From Bartonella sp. A05 (lineage in GTDB: Bacteria; Pseudomonadota; Alphaproteobacteria; Rhizobiales; Rhizobiaceae): a stretch of DNA of 64,000 bases. Where the stretch lies: NCBI RefSeq assembly GCF_026930145.1, contig NZ_JANHOJ010000003.1, positions 124,001 to 188,000 on the forward strand, read 5' to 3'. Made by a program: the position numbers and the translations under genes. The notes below the pieces were generated by a model. It saw only the letters and a program-made list of their open reading frames with translations. It made no database searches and had not been told where the DNA came from. Of this stretch, positions 18,018 through 27,442 are shown one piece after another (the first letter of the stretch is position 1; every line of letters begins with the position of its first letter).

Positions 18018-19946
18018 TTAACTTGGCTTACTTTCATCTGTTTTTTCATCAAACCAACATCCAAACCCCTCAATTAAAGCTTCCGTCGCTCGCGCCCGCT
18101 CCAATTCGATTTTTGTCTCACGAAGTAGATCAAAAATCTCATTGTTCGGATTTTCTATGAGCTGTTCCTCGATATCTTGTAATCTTTTATGTAGGTGGTG
18201 TTCTAGAAGATGCAAGTAGAGAGCTTGTTTTAATACGACGCGAGCATCTTCTATAGAAATATCAGAAAATACCGTACGCATATCAGTACTTCGCACAAGG
18301 CTTTTTATATGCTCCAAAATATTTTTTTGCCCTTTTTCTTCTAAGAGCATAACCATCATCTCTTTATTATGAATCTGTTGATTTCCAAGAATTTCTAACA
18401 TGGATTGATGGAAAATCATTAATTGGGTATTTTTCAACTCTAACGCAGAAAGAGTCTCAAAATCTTCATGCCAAAGCTCAGGATAATGGACTAAGATTAG
18501 CAAAATGACAGCTTCGCGCAAAGGAATAGAATGTGGCGAATCGCGCACGATATCAGAATTTGCCAACACAGAGGAAGATGGATTTTTAAATGACCTGCCT
18601 TTTTCGTTTTTGCCGGATCCTCCGATACCTTTTTTTTGCAAAAAAGGTGGATGAAAAAAATCGAAGAGTCGTTTCTTTATGTCTTGCAAATAATAACGGC
18701 GGACATCTTTATCTTTAATCGTAAAAATTTGCTGTTTAAGTTTTTGTTCTAGCGCTGCTCGTGCTTCTGGAGTTTCAAAATTCTTTCCGACGGTAGCACA
18801 CCGCCATAAAAGCTCAATCAAAGAAATTGATTTTTGTAAAAAAGAAGCAAAAGCTTCTGCACCATCAACACGAATAATTTCATCAGGATCTTTACCTTGT
18901 GGCAATAAAACGAAACACACAGACACCCCTACTCTTAAAAGAGGCAGCACACGATCAGCAACACGAAAAGCGGCTTTTACACCAGCGTCATCTCCATCAA
19001 AACATAAAATTGGGTGAGGCTCTATTTGCCATAGAAGCCCAATTTGCTCTTCTGTTAATGCTGTCCCTAAAGGAGCAACACCCCCTCCAAAACCAGCCTT
19101 AGTCAAAGCAATCACATCCGTATAACCTTCAACGACAATAAGAGAACGTTCTCCCTTCTCCTCTGCAAAACGACTATTCTTGCGAGCATAAGCGGCGTTA
19201 TAAAGTATACTCCCTTTATGAAAAAGCACCGTTTCAGGACTATTGAGATATTTTGCTGGTGCATTTTTATTGAGCGCACGCCCTCCGAAAGCCACCACAC
19301 GTCCGCGTAAATCTTCAATAGGAAACATGATACGATTTCTAAAGCGATCATAAGGAACTTGAATATCTTCACCCGATATGAGAAGCCCACAATCTTCCAT
19401 CTTCTTAATTGAAATACCCCGTGCGCTCAAAGCTTCTTTCAAAGTTGTACGCCCCATTGGAGCAAAACCAATCCGAAAACGCTTTATAAGCTCTGACGTT
19501 ATACCACGCTCACTAAGATAATAGCGTGCTTGCTCTCCTCCCTTATCGTATAAACTCCGTTGAAAAAAATCCGTAGCGCTCCTCATAACATCATAAAGAT
19601 CAGCTTTTTGCATTTCGCGTTTATGACTCTTTGGATCAAGGATAGGTAATGTCATCCCTGCTAAACCAGCCAAATGTTCCACAGCTTCTGCAAATCGCAA
19701 TCCATCAAGCTCACACAAAAAAGTAAAAATATCGCCACTCACACCACAACCAAAACAATAGTAACGTCCTTTACGATCATCACAATGAAAACTTGGGGTC
19801 TTTTCTCCATGAAACGGACAACAGCACCAAAAATCTCCTCTAGAAGGCTTGCTTTTTTGGGGATCAAAGGTCACCCTTTGTCCAATAACCGTTGATACGA
19901 GCAATTTGGCGCGAATCTCATCAAGAAAATCAGGCGGAAAACGCAT
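18018..19946 (-). CDS. dnaG: DNA primase DnaG
   Basis: Synthesises RNA primers for replication. The 642 residues show the N-terminal CHC2 zinc finger (CCPFHGEKTPSFHC with GRYYCFGCGVSGDIFTF), the catalytic core with RFRNRIMFPIEDLRGRVVAFGGR, the TOPRIM motifs VVEGYTDVIAL and CFDGDDAGVKAA, and a C-terminal helicase-interacting domain of lower conservation. The N-terminus MRFPPDFLDEIRAKL is characteristic of the family, and GAGAGATA precedes the ATG. It is upstream of rpoD on the same strand with about 350 bases between. The usual rhizobial neighbour yqeY is no longer adjacent; its relic sits at 25.4-25.8 kb. Confidence 0.98.
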   Translation of the reverse strand: MRFPPDFLDEIRAKLLVSTVIGQRVTFDPQKSKPSRGDFWCCCPFHGEKTPSFHCDDRKGRYYCFGCGVSGDIFTFLCELDGLRFAEAVEHLAGLAGMTLPILDPKSHKREMQKADLYDVMRSATDFFQRSLYDKGGEQARYYLSERGITSELIKRFRIGFAPMGRTTLKEALSARGISIKKMEDCGLLISGEDIQVPYDRFRNRIMFPIEDLRGRVVAFGGRALNKNAPAKYLNSPETVLFHKGSILYNAAYARKNSRFAEEKGERSLIVVEGYTDVIALTKAGFGGGVAPLGTALTEEQIGLLWQIEPHPILCFDGDDAGVKAAFRVADRVLPLLRVGVSVCFVLLPQGKDPDEIIRVDGAEAFASFLQKSISLIELLWRCATVGKNFETPEARAALEQKLKQQIFTIKDKDVRRYYLQDIKKRLFDFFHPPFLQKKGIGGSGKNEKGRSFKNPSSSVLANSDIVRDSPHSIPLREAVILLILVHYPELWHEDFETLSALELKNTQLMIFHQSMLEILGNQQIHNKEMMVMLLEEKGQKNILEHIKSLVRSTDMRTVFSDISIEDARVVLKQALYLHLLEHHLHKRLQDIEEQLIENPNNEIFDLLRETKIELERARATEALIEGFGCWFDEKTDESKPS

Positions 19947-20086
19947 TATCTCTCACAAAAATTTATAATTCTTTTTTGCATCTTTAACGACTTTGAAGCA
20001 TAATTCCAATACTTCATCTTGAAACATTGACAAATTTTCAGAGTTTAAAAACCACAGATGATTTAGAAATGGAGACAGGAAAAGTG

Positions 20087-21301
20087 ATGAATTTTTTTAT
20101 TCAATACCCATTGTTAAAAACTATGGCTTGGCTCATTGTCCTTATTATTATTGCACTTTCAGTCAATTTTTTAGCACGAAAACTCCTCAGTAATGGAGTA
20201 AAACGGCTTTCTTCTTTTCTTCCAAAAGATACAACACTTGATATCGAACACGCTACCCGAAACATAGCGAATATTGCTTCAGCCGTTATTCTTTCAACCG
20301 GTGTTCATATTATATCTGCATTACCTGATGCAATCAGCACGATTACCCGCAATGTTGCCAATGCATTTATTATTTTTGCTGTTACCCTGATTATTTCTGC
20401 TTTTTTTAATGTGATTAACACCCTTTACGAACAACAACCAGCAGCACGATTGAAACCAATAAAAGGTTATATTCAAATTGCTAAAATAGCACTTTTCACA
20501 ATTGCTGCTATTTTTATGTTGGCCACCTTGATAGACCGCTCACCTCTTATTCTCTTTTCAGGTCTTGGTGCAATAACCGCGGTTCTTATCTTGGTTTTTC
20601 AAGATACTTTGCTTTCTTTCGTTGCAGGAATCCAAATTTCATTTACAGATATGGTACGCGTCGGCGACTGGATTGAAATTCCTAATCTTGGTGCAGACGG
20701 TAATGTCACCGAAATTGCACTTCATACCGTTAAAGTTCAAAATTTTGATAAAACGATTACCACGGTTCCTATCCGTAAACTCGTAACCGACCCTTTCAAA
20801 AATTGGCGGGGGATGGAAGAATCAGGTGGAAGACGCATCAAACGATCTCTTTTTATTGATCAATCTAGCATACGATTTCATACGGAAGAAGAACAAAAAT
20901 ATCTTGCGCAATTTAATCTATTAGAGAGCTATTTTGCACAAAAACTACCAGAAATTAATGAATGGAATGCAGCATTAGATAAAAATCGTGACATCCCGGC
21001 TAATACCCGCCGTTTGACTAATATTGGAACTTTCCGTGCTTATGTTGTTGCCTATTTACGTGAAAATCGAAACATCACAAAAAAAATGACCTTAATGGCA
21101 CGACAATTACCACCTACTCCAAATGGTTTGCCCTTAGAAATCTACTGCTTTACCAATACAACTATCTGGATAGAGTATGAACAAATTCAAGCTGATATTT
21201 TTGACCATTTTTATTCTATCCTCCCTGATTTTGATCTAAAAGTTTTTCAAAATCCAAGCAGTTATAGTTTTATTCATGCCTTCGAATACGATAAACAATA
21301 A
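20087..21301 (+). CDS. MscS-family mechanosensitive channel (YbdG-like)
   Basis: Inner-membrane channel opening under hypo-osmotic stress. About 404 residues with five hydrophobic segments, then the MscS pore/beta domain: LILVFQDTLLSFVAGIQISF, MVRVGDWIEIPNLGADGNVTEI, VKVQNFDKTITTVPIRKL and DPFKNWRGMEESGGRRIKRS, followed by a C-terminal cytoplasmic domain with RAYVVAYLRENRNI and QLPPTPNGLPLEIYCF. These last motifs place it with the YbdG/YnaI-like larger subgroup. The frame is open from a TTG at 20027, but AGGAAAAGTG directly precedes the ATG at 20087, so I start there. It diverges from dnaG. Confidence 0.93.
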   Translation: MNFFIQYPLLKTMAWLIVLIIIALSVNFLARKLLSNGVKRLSSFLPKDTTLDIEHATRNIANIASAVILSTGVHIISALPDAISTITRNVANAFIIFAVTLIISAFFNVINTLYEQQPAARLKPIKGYIQIAKIALFTIAAIFMLATLIDRSPLILFSGLGAITAVLILVFQDTLLSFVAGIQISFTDMVRVGDWIEIPNLGADGNVTEIALHTVKVQNFDKTITTVPIRKLVTDPFKNWRGMEESGGRRIKRSLFIDQSSIRFHTEEEQKYLAQFNLLESYFAQKLPEINEWNAALDKNRDIPANTRRLTNIGTFRAYVVAYLRENRNITKKMTLMARQLPPTPNGLPLEIYCFTNTTIWIEYEQIQADIFDHFYSILPDFDLKVFQNPSSYSFIHAFEYDKQ

Positions 21302-21366
21302 ACCTCAACTGCATTAATTCTTTGAGTTAAACCGTATTCATAACAAATTAAAGAAAGAAAAAGTTA

Positions 21367-23040
21367 ATGAATGGCTCATTGGTACTCCTACATCTTGCAG
21401 GAGCTATTTCTTTACTTCTTTGGTCCACACGCATGATACGCACAGGAGTTGAACGTGCCTATGGCAATAAGCTCAAATCCAAATTCCGCCATATCATATC
21501 TAATCCACCTTTTGCAGCAGGATTTGGGCTTTTTATGGCAGTAATTTTACAAAGCTCTACAGCGGTTACACTCCTTGTTAGTTCTTTCGTTAATTCTGGT
21601 TTTGTTTCTGGCTTAACAGGACTTATGGCCGTGCGCGGAGGAGAATTAGGATCAGCATTGATTGTTAAGATTCTTTCTTATGACCTCACTTCTGTTGTGC
21701 CCTTATGTCTTTTGATCGGCACTTTTACTTTTATGACAACTGAAAAACATGATTTGCGCCAAATAGGACGTATTATCTTCGGTATTGGACTTTTAATTCT
21801 GTCTCTACAAATGACAAGCGCAGCAACAGAACCATTACGCAATAGCGTAATTCTGCCCGATATCATTCACTATCTTTCAACAGACTCCATTTCTGCTTTT
21901 CTGTTAGCAGCAGCTTTAACCTACCTTTTGCATTCATCTATCGCTGGAATTATTCTGCTCATCAATTTTGCTAACTATGATCTTATTCATGCTCAATTAT
22001 GTGTCGTGATGGTACTTGGCGTCAACTTTGGTTCTTCTTTTATAGCGCCACTTTTAACGCGTCACGCCCCATCCGGCACCCGCATTATTCCATTGGGAAA
22101 TTTACTCATGCGTGGTGCTGGTTCAATCTTTATTCTTATTCTCTTCCTCTTCTTCCAACCTTCTATTACATGGCTTGGCAAAGATGCCTCCGCTCAAGTC
22201 ATTAATGCCCACATCATTTTTAATATCCTCATTTTTCTTGCTGGCATACCATTGTCAAAATGGGTTTTAAAACTAACCACTAAAATTGTTCATATGAGTG
22301 CAAAAAAACCTCAAGCCGATAAGACTTTTGATTTAATTGATCAAACAGCTCTTGATGATAGCGTTCTCGATCGCCCAACTTTGGCACTTTCTAACGTCAT
22401 GCGTGAAGTTATCCATATTTGTGATCTCGTCGATATAATGTTAGAAAAAATTATGGAGCTTTATGAAAAACCTGATCGCAACATCATAAATGATCTCAAC
22501 CAACTGAATGTTATATTGGATAAAAAACATACAGCCATAAAGCTGTATCTCGCACAGCTAGCTGGACAAAAATTATCTGATGAAGAAGCTCTCCAAACAC
22601 AAGAACTTTTAAGTGCATGTATCAAACTAGATCAAGCAGGAGATATCATTATTCATAATATGCTTATGCTGGTTAAAAAGAAACAAAAAAAAGACCTACA
22701 ATTCACACCGGATGGCTGGAATGATTTGCTCCATTTCCACGCCATTGTTTTAGCCAATGCACATATTGCATTTAATGTTCTCATTTCACGCGATACACAC
22801 ACTGCGCATTTACTCGTGCAGAAAAAAGACCAACTCCGAGATTTAGAAAAAGAAATGAGCTTAAAGCACTTCAAATATTTACGTAAGGGTGATGTCAAAA
22901 ATATGGAATCGTCTAGTCTTCATCTGGATACTATGCGCGATCTTAAACAAATCAATTCTCTTCTAACCTCTATGGTTTACCCTATTTTAGAGGCACAAGG
23001 ATTGCTAAAAAGTTCTCGCCTACGTAACCCCTCTCAATAA
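21367..23040 (+). CDS. Na/Pi cotransporter family protein (NptA/YjbB-like)
   Basis: Integral membrane protein of 557 residues. The N-terminal 310 residues contain two inverted Na_Pi_cotrans repeats with the QSST motif (VILQSSTAVTLLVSSFVNSG near residue 60) and the matching second copy (LLHSSIAGIILLINF near residue 185). The C-terminal 200 residues are cytoplasmic and helical, of PhoU-like type (DLVDIMLEKIMELYEKP, EKEMSLKHFKYLRKGDVKN). The family exports or cotransports phosphate with sodium. It follows the MscS gene by 66 bases on the same strand and may share its transcript. Confidence 0.92.
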   Translation: MNGSLVLLHLAGAISLLLWSTRMIRTGVERAYGNKLKSKFRHIISNPPFAAGFGLFMAVILQSSTAVTLLVSSFVNSGFVSGLTGLMAVRGGELGSALIVKILSYDLTSVVPLCLLIGTFTFMTTEKHDLRQIGRIIFGIGLLILSLQMTSAATEPLRNSVILPDIIHYLSTDSISAFLLAAALTYLLHSSIAGIILLINFANYDLIHAQLCVVMVLGVNFGSSFIAPLLTRHAPSGTRIIPLGNLLMRGAGSIFILILFLFFQPSITWLGKDASAQVINAHIIFNILIFLAGIPLSKWVLKLTTKIVHMSAKKPQADKTFDLIDQTALDDSVLDRPTLALSNVMREVIHICDLVDIMLEKIMELYEKPDRNIINDLNQLNVILDKKHTAIKLYLAQLAGQKLSDEEALQTQELLSACIKLDQAGDIIIHNMLMLVKKKQKKDLQFTPDGWNDLLHFHAIVLANAHIAFNVLISRDTHTAHLLVQKKDQLRDLEKEMSLKHFKYLRKGDVKNMESSSLHLDTMRDLKQINSLLTSMVYPILEAQGLLKSSRLRNPSQ

Positions 23041-23157
23041 CAAACAGCTAAGCCTTAACATTCAGCGCACACTAACTGGAAAATAAACCATCTCAACTTA
23101 GGTAAAAGAATACACAATAAAAAATAAAAGATTAGCTGAAGTGCAGCACTTATATGA

Positions 23158-23330
23158 GCACTAAAAAACACATGATACTTTATCAATAATTGAAAGAACA
23201 TTTTTAAACATTGTCTTAGATATTATTGATTTCACATTGGAGGCAAATTTTTCTTGTTTTTTAAGAATTTGTATTTCACGTTTTATTGGAACCCGCATAC
23301 TCTTATATGGATCCTCTCAAATAAATACAC
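23158..23330 (+). pseudogene. Decayed copy of the downstream GlsB/YeaQ-type gene
   Basis: Sequence at 23194-23240 (ACATTTTTAAACATT, TCTTAGATATTATTGATT) matches 23708-23755 of the intact gene, and 23280-23315 (GTTTTATTGGAACCCGCAT, CTCTTATATGG) matches 23815-23845. Translated pieces FLNIVLDIIDFTLEA and GFIGTRILLYG parallel FLNIILGIIGSALAS and GFIGACILIWTG. About 40 bases between the two blocks are deleted and no start remains. Confidence 0.65.
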
Positions 23331-23616
23331 GTTTCACGCTTCCCACAGCGCTTCAAATGCTTTTTCCTTTTTGTCAAAAAATACTACGAACTTCAAAACA
23401 TTTCACCATTGCGTATAAAATCACATATATCTGCGATTACTTCAATCCGATTTTGAACTCAGCACATAGCTTACGTTTTCAAGAATTAATAAAATAAAAA
23501 CTGTAATAATTTCCTAACATCAGACTTACTCTACACAGTCCACAAGTAAACATTGACCTTTATAAGGCATACCCTAAATAAACTATCAGTTTAAATGAGG
23601 TAGAGGAGTACATGCA

Positions 23617-23868
23617 ATGGAAGATGCAAATATCGGCTGGATTGCAGCTATTATTATCGGCGGTCTTGCAGGTTGGGCAGCACAATATTTTATGAAAAGC
23701 CAAACAGGAATATTTTTAAACATTATCTTAGGAATTATTGGTTCCGCATTGGCAAGTTTCCTTTTTGGGCTTTTAGGTGTCAATTTTGCGGGGTGGATTG
23801 GTTACCTCATCGCAGGTTTTATTGGAGCCTGCATCCTCATATGGACAGGTCGGAAAATCCGACCATAA
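23617..23868 (+). CDS. GlsB/YeaQ/YmgE family stress membrane protein
   Basis: An 83-residue, glycine-rich membrane protein with three hydrophobic helices (WIAAIIIGGLAGWAAQYFM, LNIILGIIGSALASFLFGLL, WIGYLIAGFIGACILIW) and short polar ends. This is the layout of the transglycosylase-associated/GlsB family found under stress-response control in many bacteria. A GAGGAG ribosome site lies 10 bases ahead of the ATG. An intrinsic terminator follows. A decayed paralog lies 300 bases upstream. Confidence 0.9.
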   Translation: MEDANIGWIAAIIIGGLAGWAAQYFMKSQTGIFLNIILGIIGSALASFLFGLLGVNFAGWIGYLIAGFIGACILIWTGRKIRP

Positions 23869-23886
23869 AACACTTAATTATTCTTT

Positions 23887-23912
23887 AAAGGCGCCTTTTG
23901 GTGCCTTTTTAA
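23887..23912 (+). terminator. Terminator after the GlsB-like gene
   Basis: AAAGGCGCC-TTTT-GGTGCCTTT stem with one G-U pair, then a T-rich tail. Confidence 0.8.
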
Positions 23913-24692
23913 AACTGCCGACGTAATACTTACCTTATAGCTTGAAAAGCCAACTGTTTCTAAATATATAAAGTCTGCCTGCTTATAAATTTTTTGCATC
24001 AACTATTACCATGACGCTCAGCGCACAATCAGTAAACTCCCATAAATTTCTACAGCCTGATATCCTCTAAGTTGAATAGCACATTAACGCAGCAAATGAT
24101 TTTTACACTCTACTTGTGTATACTGTTCTGAAAAATTTTTAGCGCTATCTTGATATTCTTAATCCTCACAACTCGCTCAAAAATATTTTCATCCGTAATC
24201 TAGAACAAAACCAACAATCAAGAATGTAATAAAGAAAGCACAACATCGATGATAAAGCATTAACACAGCTAAGAAAAAATATTTTAGCAATAACAAACCT
24301 AAGCATTATCAAAAGTTCTTTCCGCACAGCAGATAACTACAGTTGATCGACACAATAATGACATCCTGTATTCACTAATTATTTTCTATAATTTTTGCCC
24401 AATCAGCATTTCTCATACATAGAAAACAGACAACGATGCTACACCCATAATCAACCAATGCATATTCCGACAAAAGCACCGTTATCCAGAAAACTCAACG
24501 CTTATGCTGAGAACTTAAATAAAAAGACATTTTTAATATTCGCATTTAATATTCGTAAAAAGTGAAAAATACTTCCCACCTAAAAACTTGCCACTTGTAT
24601 CTTTCTACATTACAATAGAAAAAACATCTTAGTCATTTGTACGATCTCATTAAGTACAGCGCGGGATGTGTGTTTTTGTGTGAAGTGAGGTC
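23913..24692. other. Non-coding stretch ahead of ubiC
   Basis: About 780 AT-rich bases with no gene I can support on either strand and no strong hairpin. It isolates ubiC from its neighbours. Confidence 0.5.
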
Positions 24693-25208
24693 ATGTCTGA
24701 GACTATAGATTCCATCTTACCACCGGTGAAGTGGTTATCTGATCGAAGTCCTCCAGTACCTGCTAATATCTATGACTGGTTGATGGAGTCAGGCTCTATG
24801 ACACGTCGTTTAGAACAATATTGCGTTTGTGTGAGTGTTGAACCACAACGTGAATGCTTTGTTATGCGTGATGAGCTGAAAGAAGAAGCTGAACACCTCC
24901 CTGATAGTCCACGTTATTGGCTGCGTGAGGTTATTCTGATGGGAGATAATCAGCGTTGGTTACTTGGGCGCACAGTCATTCCGCAAGAGACTTTATCCGA
25001 TCATAACCAAGCATTAACAAATTTAGGATCAATACCACTGGGACGCTATTTATTCAGCAATAGCAAATTGACTCGCGATTACATTCACATTGGCCGGCAA
25101 GATACATTGTGGGCACGACGCTCCCGTCTACGACTGGCAGGCAAACCATTGCTGCTAACTGAACTGTTTTTAGCAGCTTCACCGCTATACACAGAAAATT
25201 TTGCATAA
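24693..25208 (+). CDS. ubiC: Chorismate pyruvate-lyase UbiC
   Basis: Converts chorismate to 4-hydroxybenzoate plus pyruvate, the first step of ubiquinone synthesis. The 171 residues align along the whole length with enterobacterial UbiC as I remember it: [49 protein letters not shown] and [21 protein letters not shown]. The product-binding Arg and catalytic Glu (in LLTELFL) are present. A GTGAGG ribosome site precedes the ATG. It stands alone, without ubiA, between two long decayed regions, and its protein is strikingly gammaproteobacterial for an alphaproteobacterium, so transfer is likely. Confidence 0.93.
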   Translation: MSETIDSILPPVKWLSDRSPPVPANIYDWLMESGSMTRRLEQYCVCVSVEPQRECFVMRDELKEEAEHLPDSPRYWLREVILMGDNQRWLLGRTVIPQETLSDHNQALTNLGSIPLGRYLFSNSKLTRDYIHIGRQDTLWARRSRLRLAGKPLLLTELFLAASPLYTENFA

Positions 25209-25384
25209 ATAAAGGATGTTAATATTCTTAGAAGACTCAAATGCTGTATTCATTCATATGTGAAAATATTAGTCCATCTGCAAAGCATTTCTATAGACCA
25301 ACTCATATCGAATTACTCTTTATACTGCACCATTTGTCAAATTAGCAGTTTCCATATAATAAAAATATCTTCAAATACTTTGGC

Positions 25385-25786
25385 AGAATAATAGAGCTGA
25401 TCTCAGTTTTGCACGGAAACGATTGTGCATCTTAGAAAAATCTATCTGCCCTGCATAATGTTCTTTTAACCATGCCACCATTTTGCCCATATCGCACAAC
25501 CCTTCAGCTTTTGTTCACGAATGACTGATACTTCTACTTACCTTTTTTCTGCCAATTCCAAACGACCAGATTTTTCATAAATACGCGCTGATTCTTCACG
25601 CTGTTTAATTATTTTGACTAAAATAGACTGTATCTGGCAATCATCCACTTCTCGTTTTCCGTCACCCTTATGAAGAATATCGCGATCTTTAACTGCAGCA
25701 TTAATAAGACAAAGTGTAGCAAAAGACATCCTATCCTGCCCCTTCACAGCAACTTTAAATACCATATCAATCTGATCACGCAACAT
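25385..25786 (-). pseudogene. Broken yqeY (GatB/YqeY-domain protein)
   Basis: From the ATG at 25786 the minus strand reads MLRDQIDMVFKVAVKGQDRM and continues through LVKIIKQREESARIYEKSGR to a stop at 25538, matching the first half of YqeY (normally about 150 residues). After the stop, in another frame, the family's C-terminal motif reappears at about 25480-25415 (LCDMGKMVAWLKEHYAGQID). A deletion and frameshift in the middle have therefore destroyed the gene. In rhizobia yqeY usually sits next to carA, dnaG and rpoD; here it still diverges from carA. Confidence 0.8.
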
Positions 25787-26061
25787 ACACTTACTCAATT
25801 GTGTTCAAGGGAAAGTACAAATTTGAACCCCTCATTAAACATCTTGCAATGTATAATGGACAATTATAGTCTTAGAAAAAACAAAACAGACCTTTACCTA
25901 ATTATGGAATATACTTATACTTCCTGATTTAAGCGAAACATTGTAATAATAATAGTAGCGTAAGCAGAACATTGTCTCATAATAGTAGCATTTATTATGG
26001 TTGTAGCTTTCGTATAATGTTGATTATTATGCCTTTTAGATACGAAATATGAGTGCACACT

Positions 26062-27258
26062 ATGATACAAAGCACCTCGTCTCCCAATCCTTGGAGCACA
26101 AATGAACCTACAGCTCTTCTAATATTAGCTAATGGAATGATCATTGAAGGAAAAGGGGCAGGAGCTACAGGTGTCGCTGAAGCGGAGATATGCTTTAACA
26201 CTGCTACTACAGGCTATGAAGAAATCTTAACAGATCCATCATATGCTAAACAAATCATTAATTTTACCTTTCCTCATATCGGCAATGTAGGTACAAATAG
26301 CGAAGATATTGAAGATCTTACGCCCCTGAATTGCCACGGTGCAGTCGGTGCTATTTTTAAAGCAGATATCACCCATCCTTCTAACTACCGTGCGAATGAA
26401 CATTTTAATCAGTGGCTCAAAGCACGTCAAATCATTGCGCTTTGTGGCATTGATACACGAGCATTAACTGTTCTTATCCGTGAAAAAGGTGTACTAAATG
26501 CTATCATCGCCCACGATCCAAATAGAAACTTTGATATCAATACTCTGAAAAAGCGGGCACAAAAATGGTCTGGTCTCACTAATCTTGATCTTACAAAAGA
26601 TGTAACATCACAACAAATGATAAATTGGAATGAAAAACCATGGATATGGGATAAAGGTTATAGCACAAATGAAGCACATAATTTTCACATTGTTGCAATT
26701 GACTATGGCATTAAGCGCAATATTCTCCGTCTTATGGCGGCACAAGGTGCGCGCATAACGATTGTACCAGCACATACAAGCGCAGAAGAAATTTTGGCCA
26801 TAAATCCTGATGGTGTTTTTCTTTCCAATGGTCCAGGAGATCCAGCTGCTACAGCTGTATATACCACTCCAATTATTAAAAAATTAATTGATAGTCATAT
26901 ACCGCTTTTTGGCATATGCCTTGGTCACCAGCTTATCGCTCTTGCGGTTGGCGCGAAAACTATCAAAATGCATCAAGGACATCATGGTGCTAACCACCCT
27001 GTAAAATGCCTTACCACTGAAAAGGTCGAGATTGTATCAATGAATCACGGCTTTACAGTAGATGCAGCATCTTTACCGCCTCATGTTAAAGAAACACATA
27101 TCTCTCTCTTTGATGGTTCAAACTGCGGTATTCGAATCATTGGAAAGCCTGTTTTCTCTGTCCAGTATCATCCTGAATCTTCTCCTGGACCACAAGATAG
27201 TCACTATCTATTTCAGCATTTCTGTAACATGATTACGGATTATAAGAAAACAGTCTAA
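26062..27258 (+). CDS. carA: Carbamoyl-phosphate synthase small subunit
   Basis: Glutamine amidotransferase subunit that supplies ammonia to CarB for carbamoyl phosphate, the precursor of pyrimidines and arginine. About 398 residues: the CPSase small-chain N-terminal domain (FNTATTGYEEILTDPSYAKQIINFTFPHIGNVGTN-type region) and a class I GATase domain with VAIDYGIKRNILR, nucleophile Cys in FGICLGHQLIAL, and the His/Glu pair in QYHPESSPGP. The frame can open at a GTG at 26053; the ATG at 26062 is the simpler choice. Its partner carB is 2.7 kb away with an oppositely oriented exporter between them. Confidence 0.96.
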   Translation: MIQSTSSPNPWSTNEPTALLILANGMIIEGKGAGATGVAEAEICFNTATTGYEEILTDPSYAKQIINFTFPHIGNVGTNSEDIEDLTPLNCHGAVGAIFKADITHPSNYRANEHFNQWLKARQIIALCGIDTRALTVLIREKGVLNAIIAHDPNRNFDINTLKKRAQKWSGLTNLDLTKDVTSQQMINWNEKPWIWDKGYSTNEAHNFHIVAIDYGIKRNILRLMAAQGARITIVPAHTSAEEILAINPDGVFLSNGPGDPAATAVYTTPIIKKLIDSHIPLFGICLGHQLIALAVGAKTIKMHQGHHGANHPVKCLTTEKVEIVSMNHGFTVDAASLPPHVKETHISLFDGSNCGIRIIGKPVFSVQYHPESSPGPQDSHYLFQHFCNMITDYKKTV

Positions 27259-27442
27259 TCCAAGAGTTTTATCTTTTCAGTTCCTTCTCCCTCTAAAAAA
27301 ACTGTATTTTTGCGCACTCAAATACACTGTCTTTAGATTTCTGGAAAACAAAAATAGCTTCTCCTCCTTACAAATCCAACAAGCTTTTTTTGCTTTTAAG
27401 TTATTTTGGCAAAGTATTCCCACTATGCAATACTTCAAAAGA

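Noticed and set aside
23237-23497. Plus-strand 86-codon ORF
   Set aside because: It runs through the decayed GlsB-type copy in a different frame.
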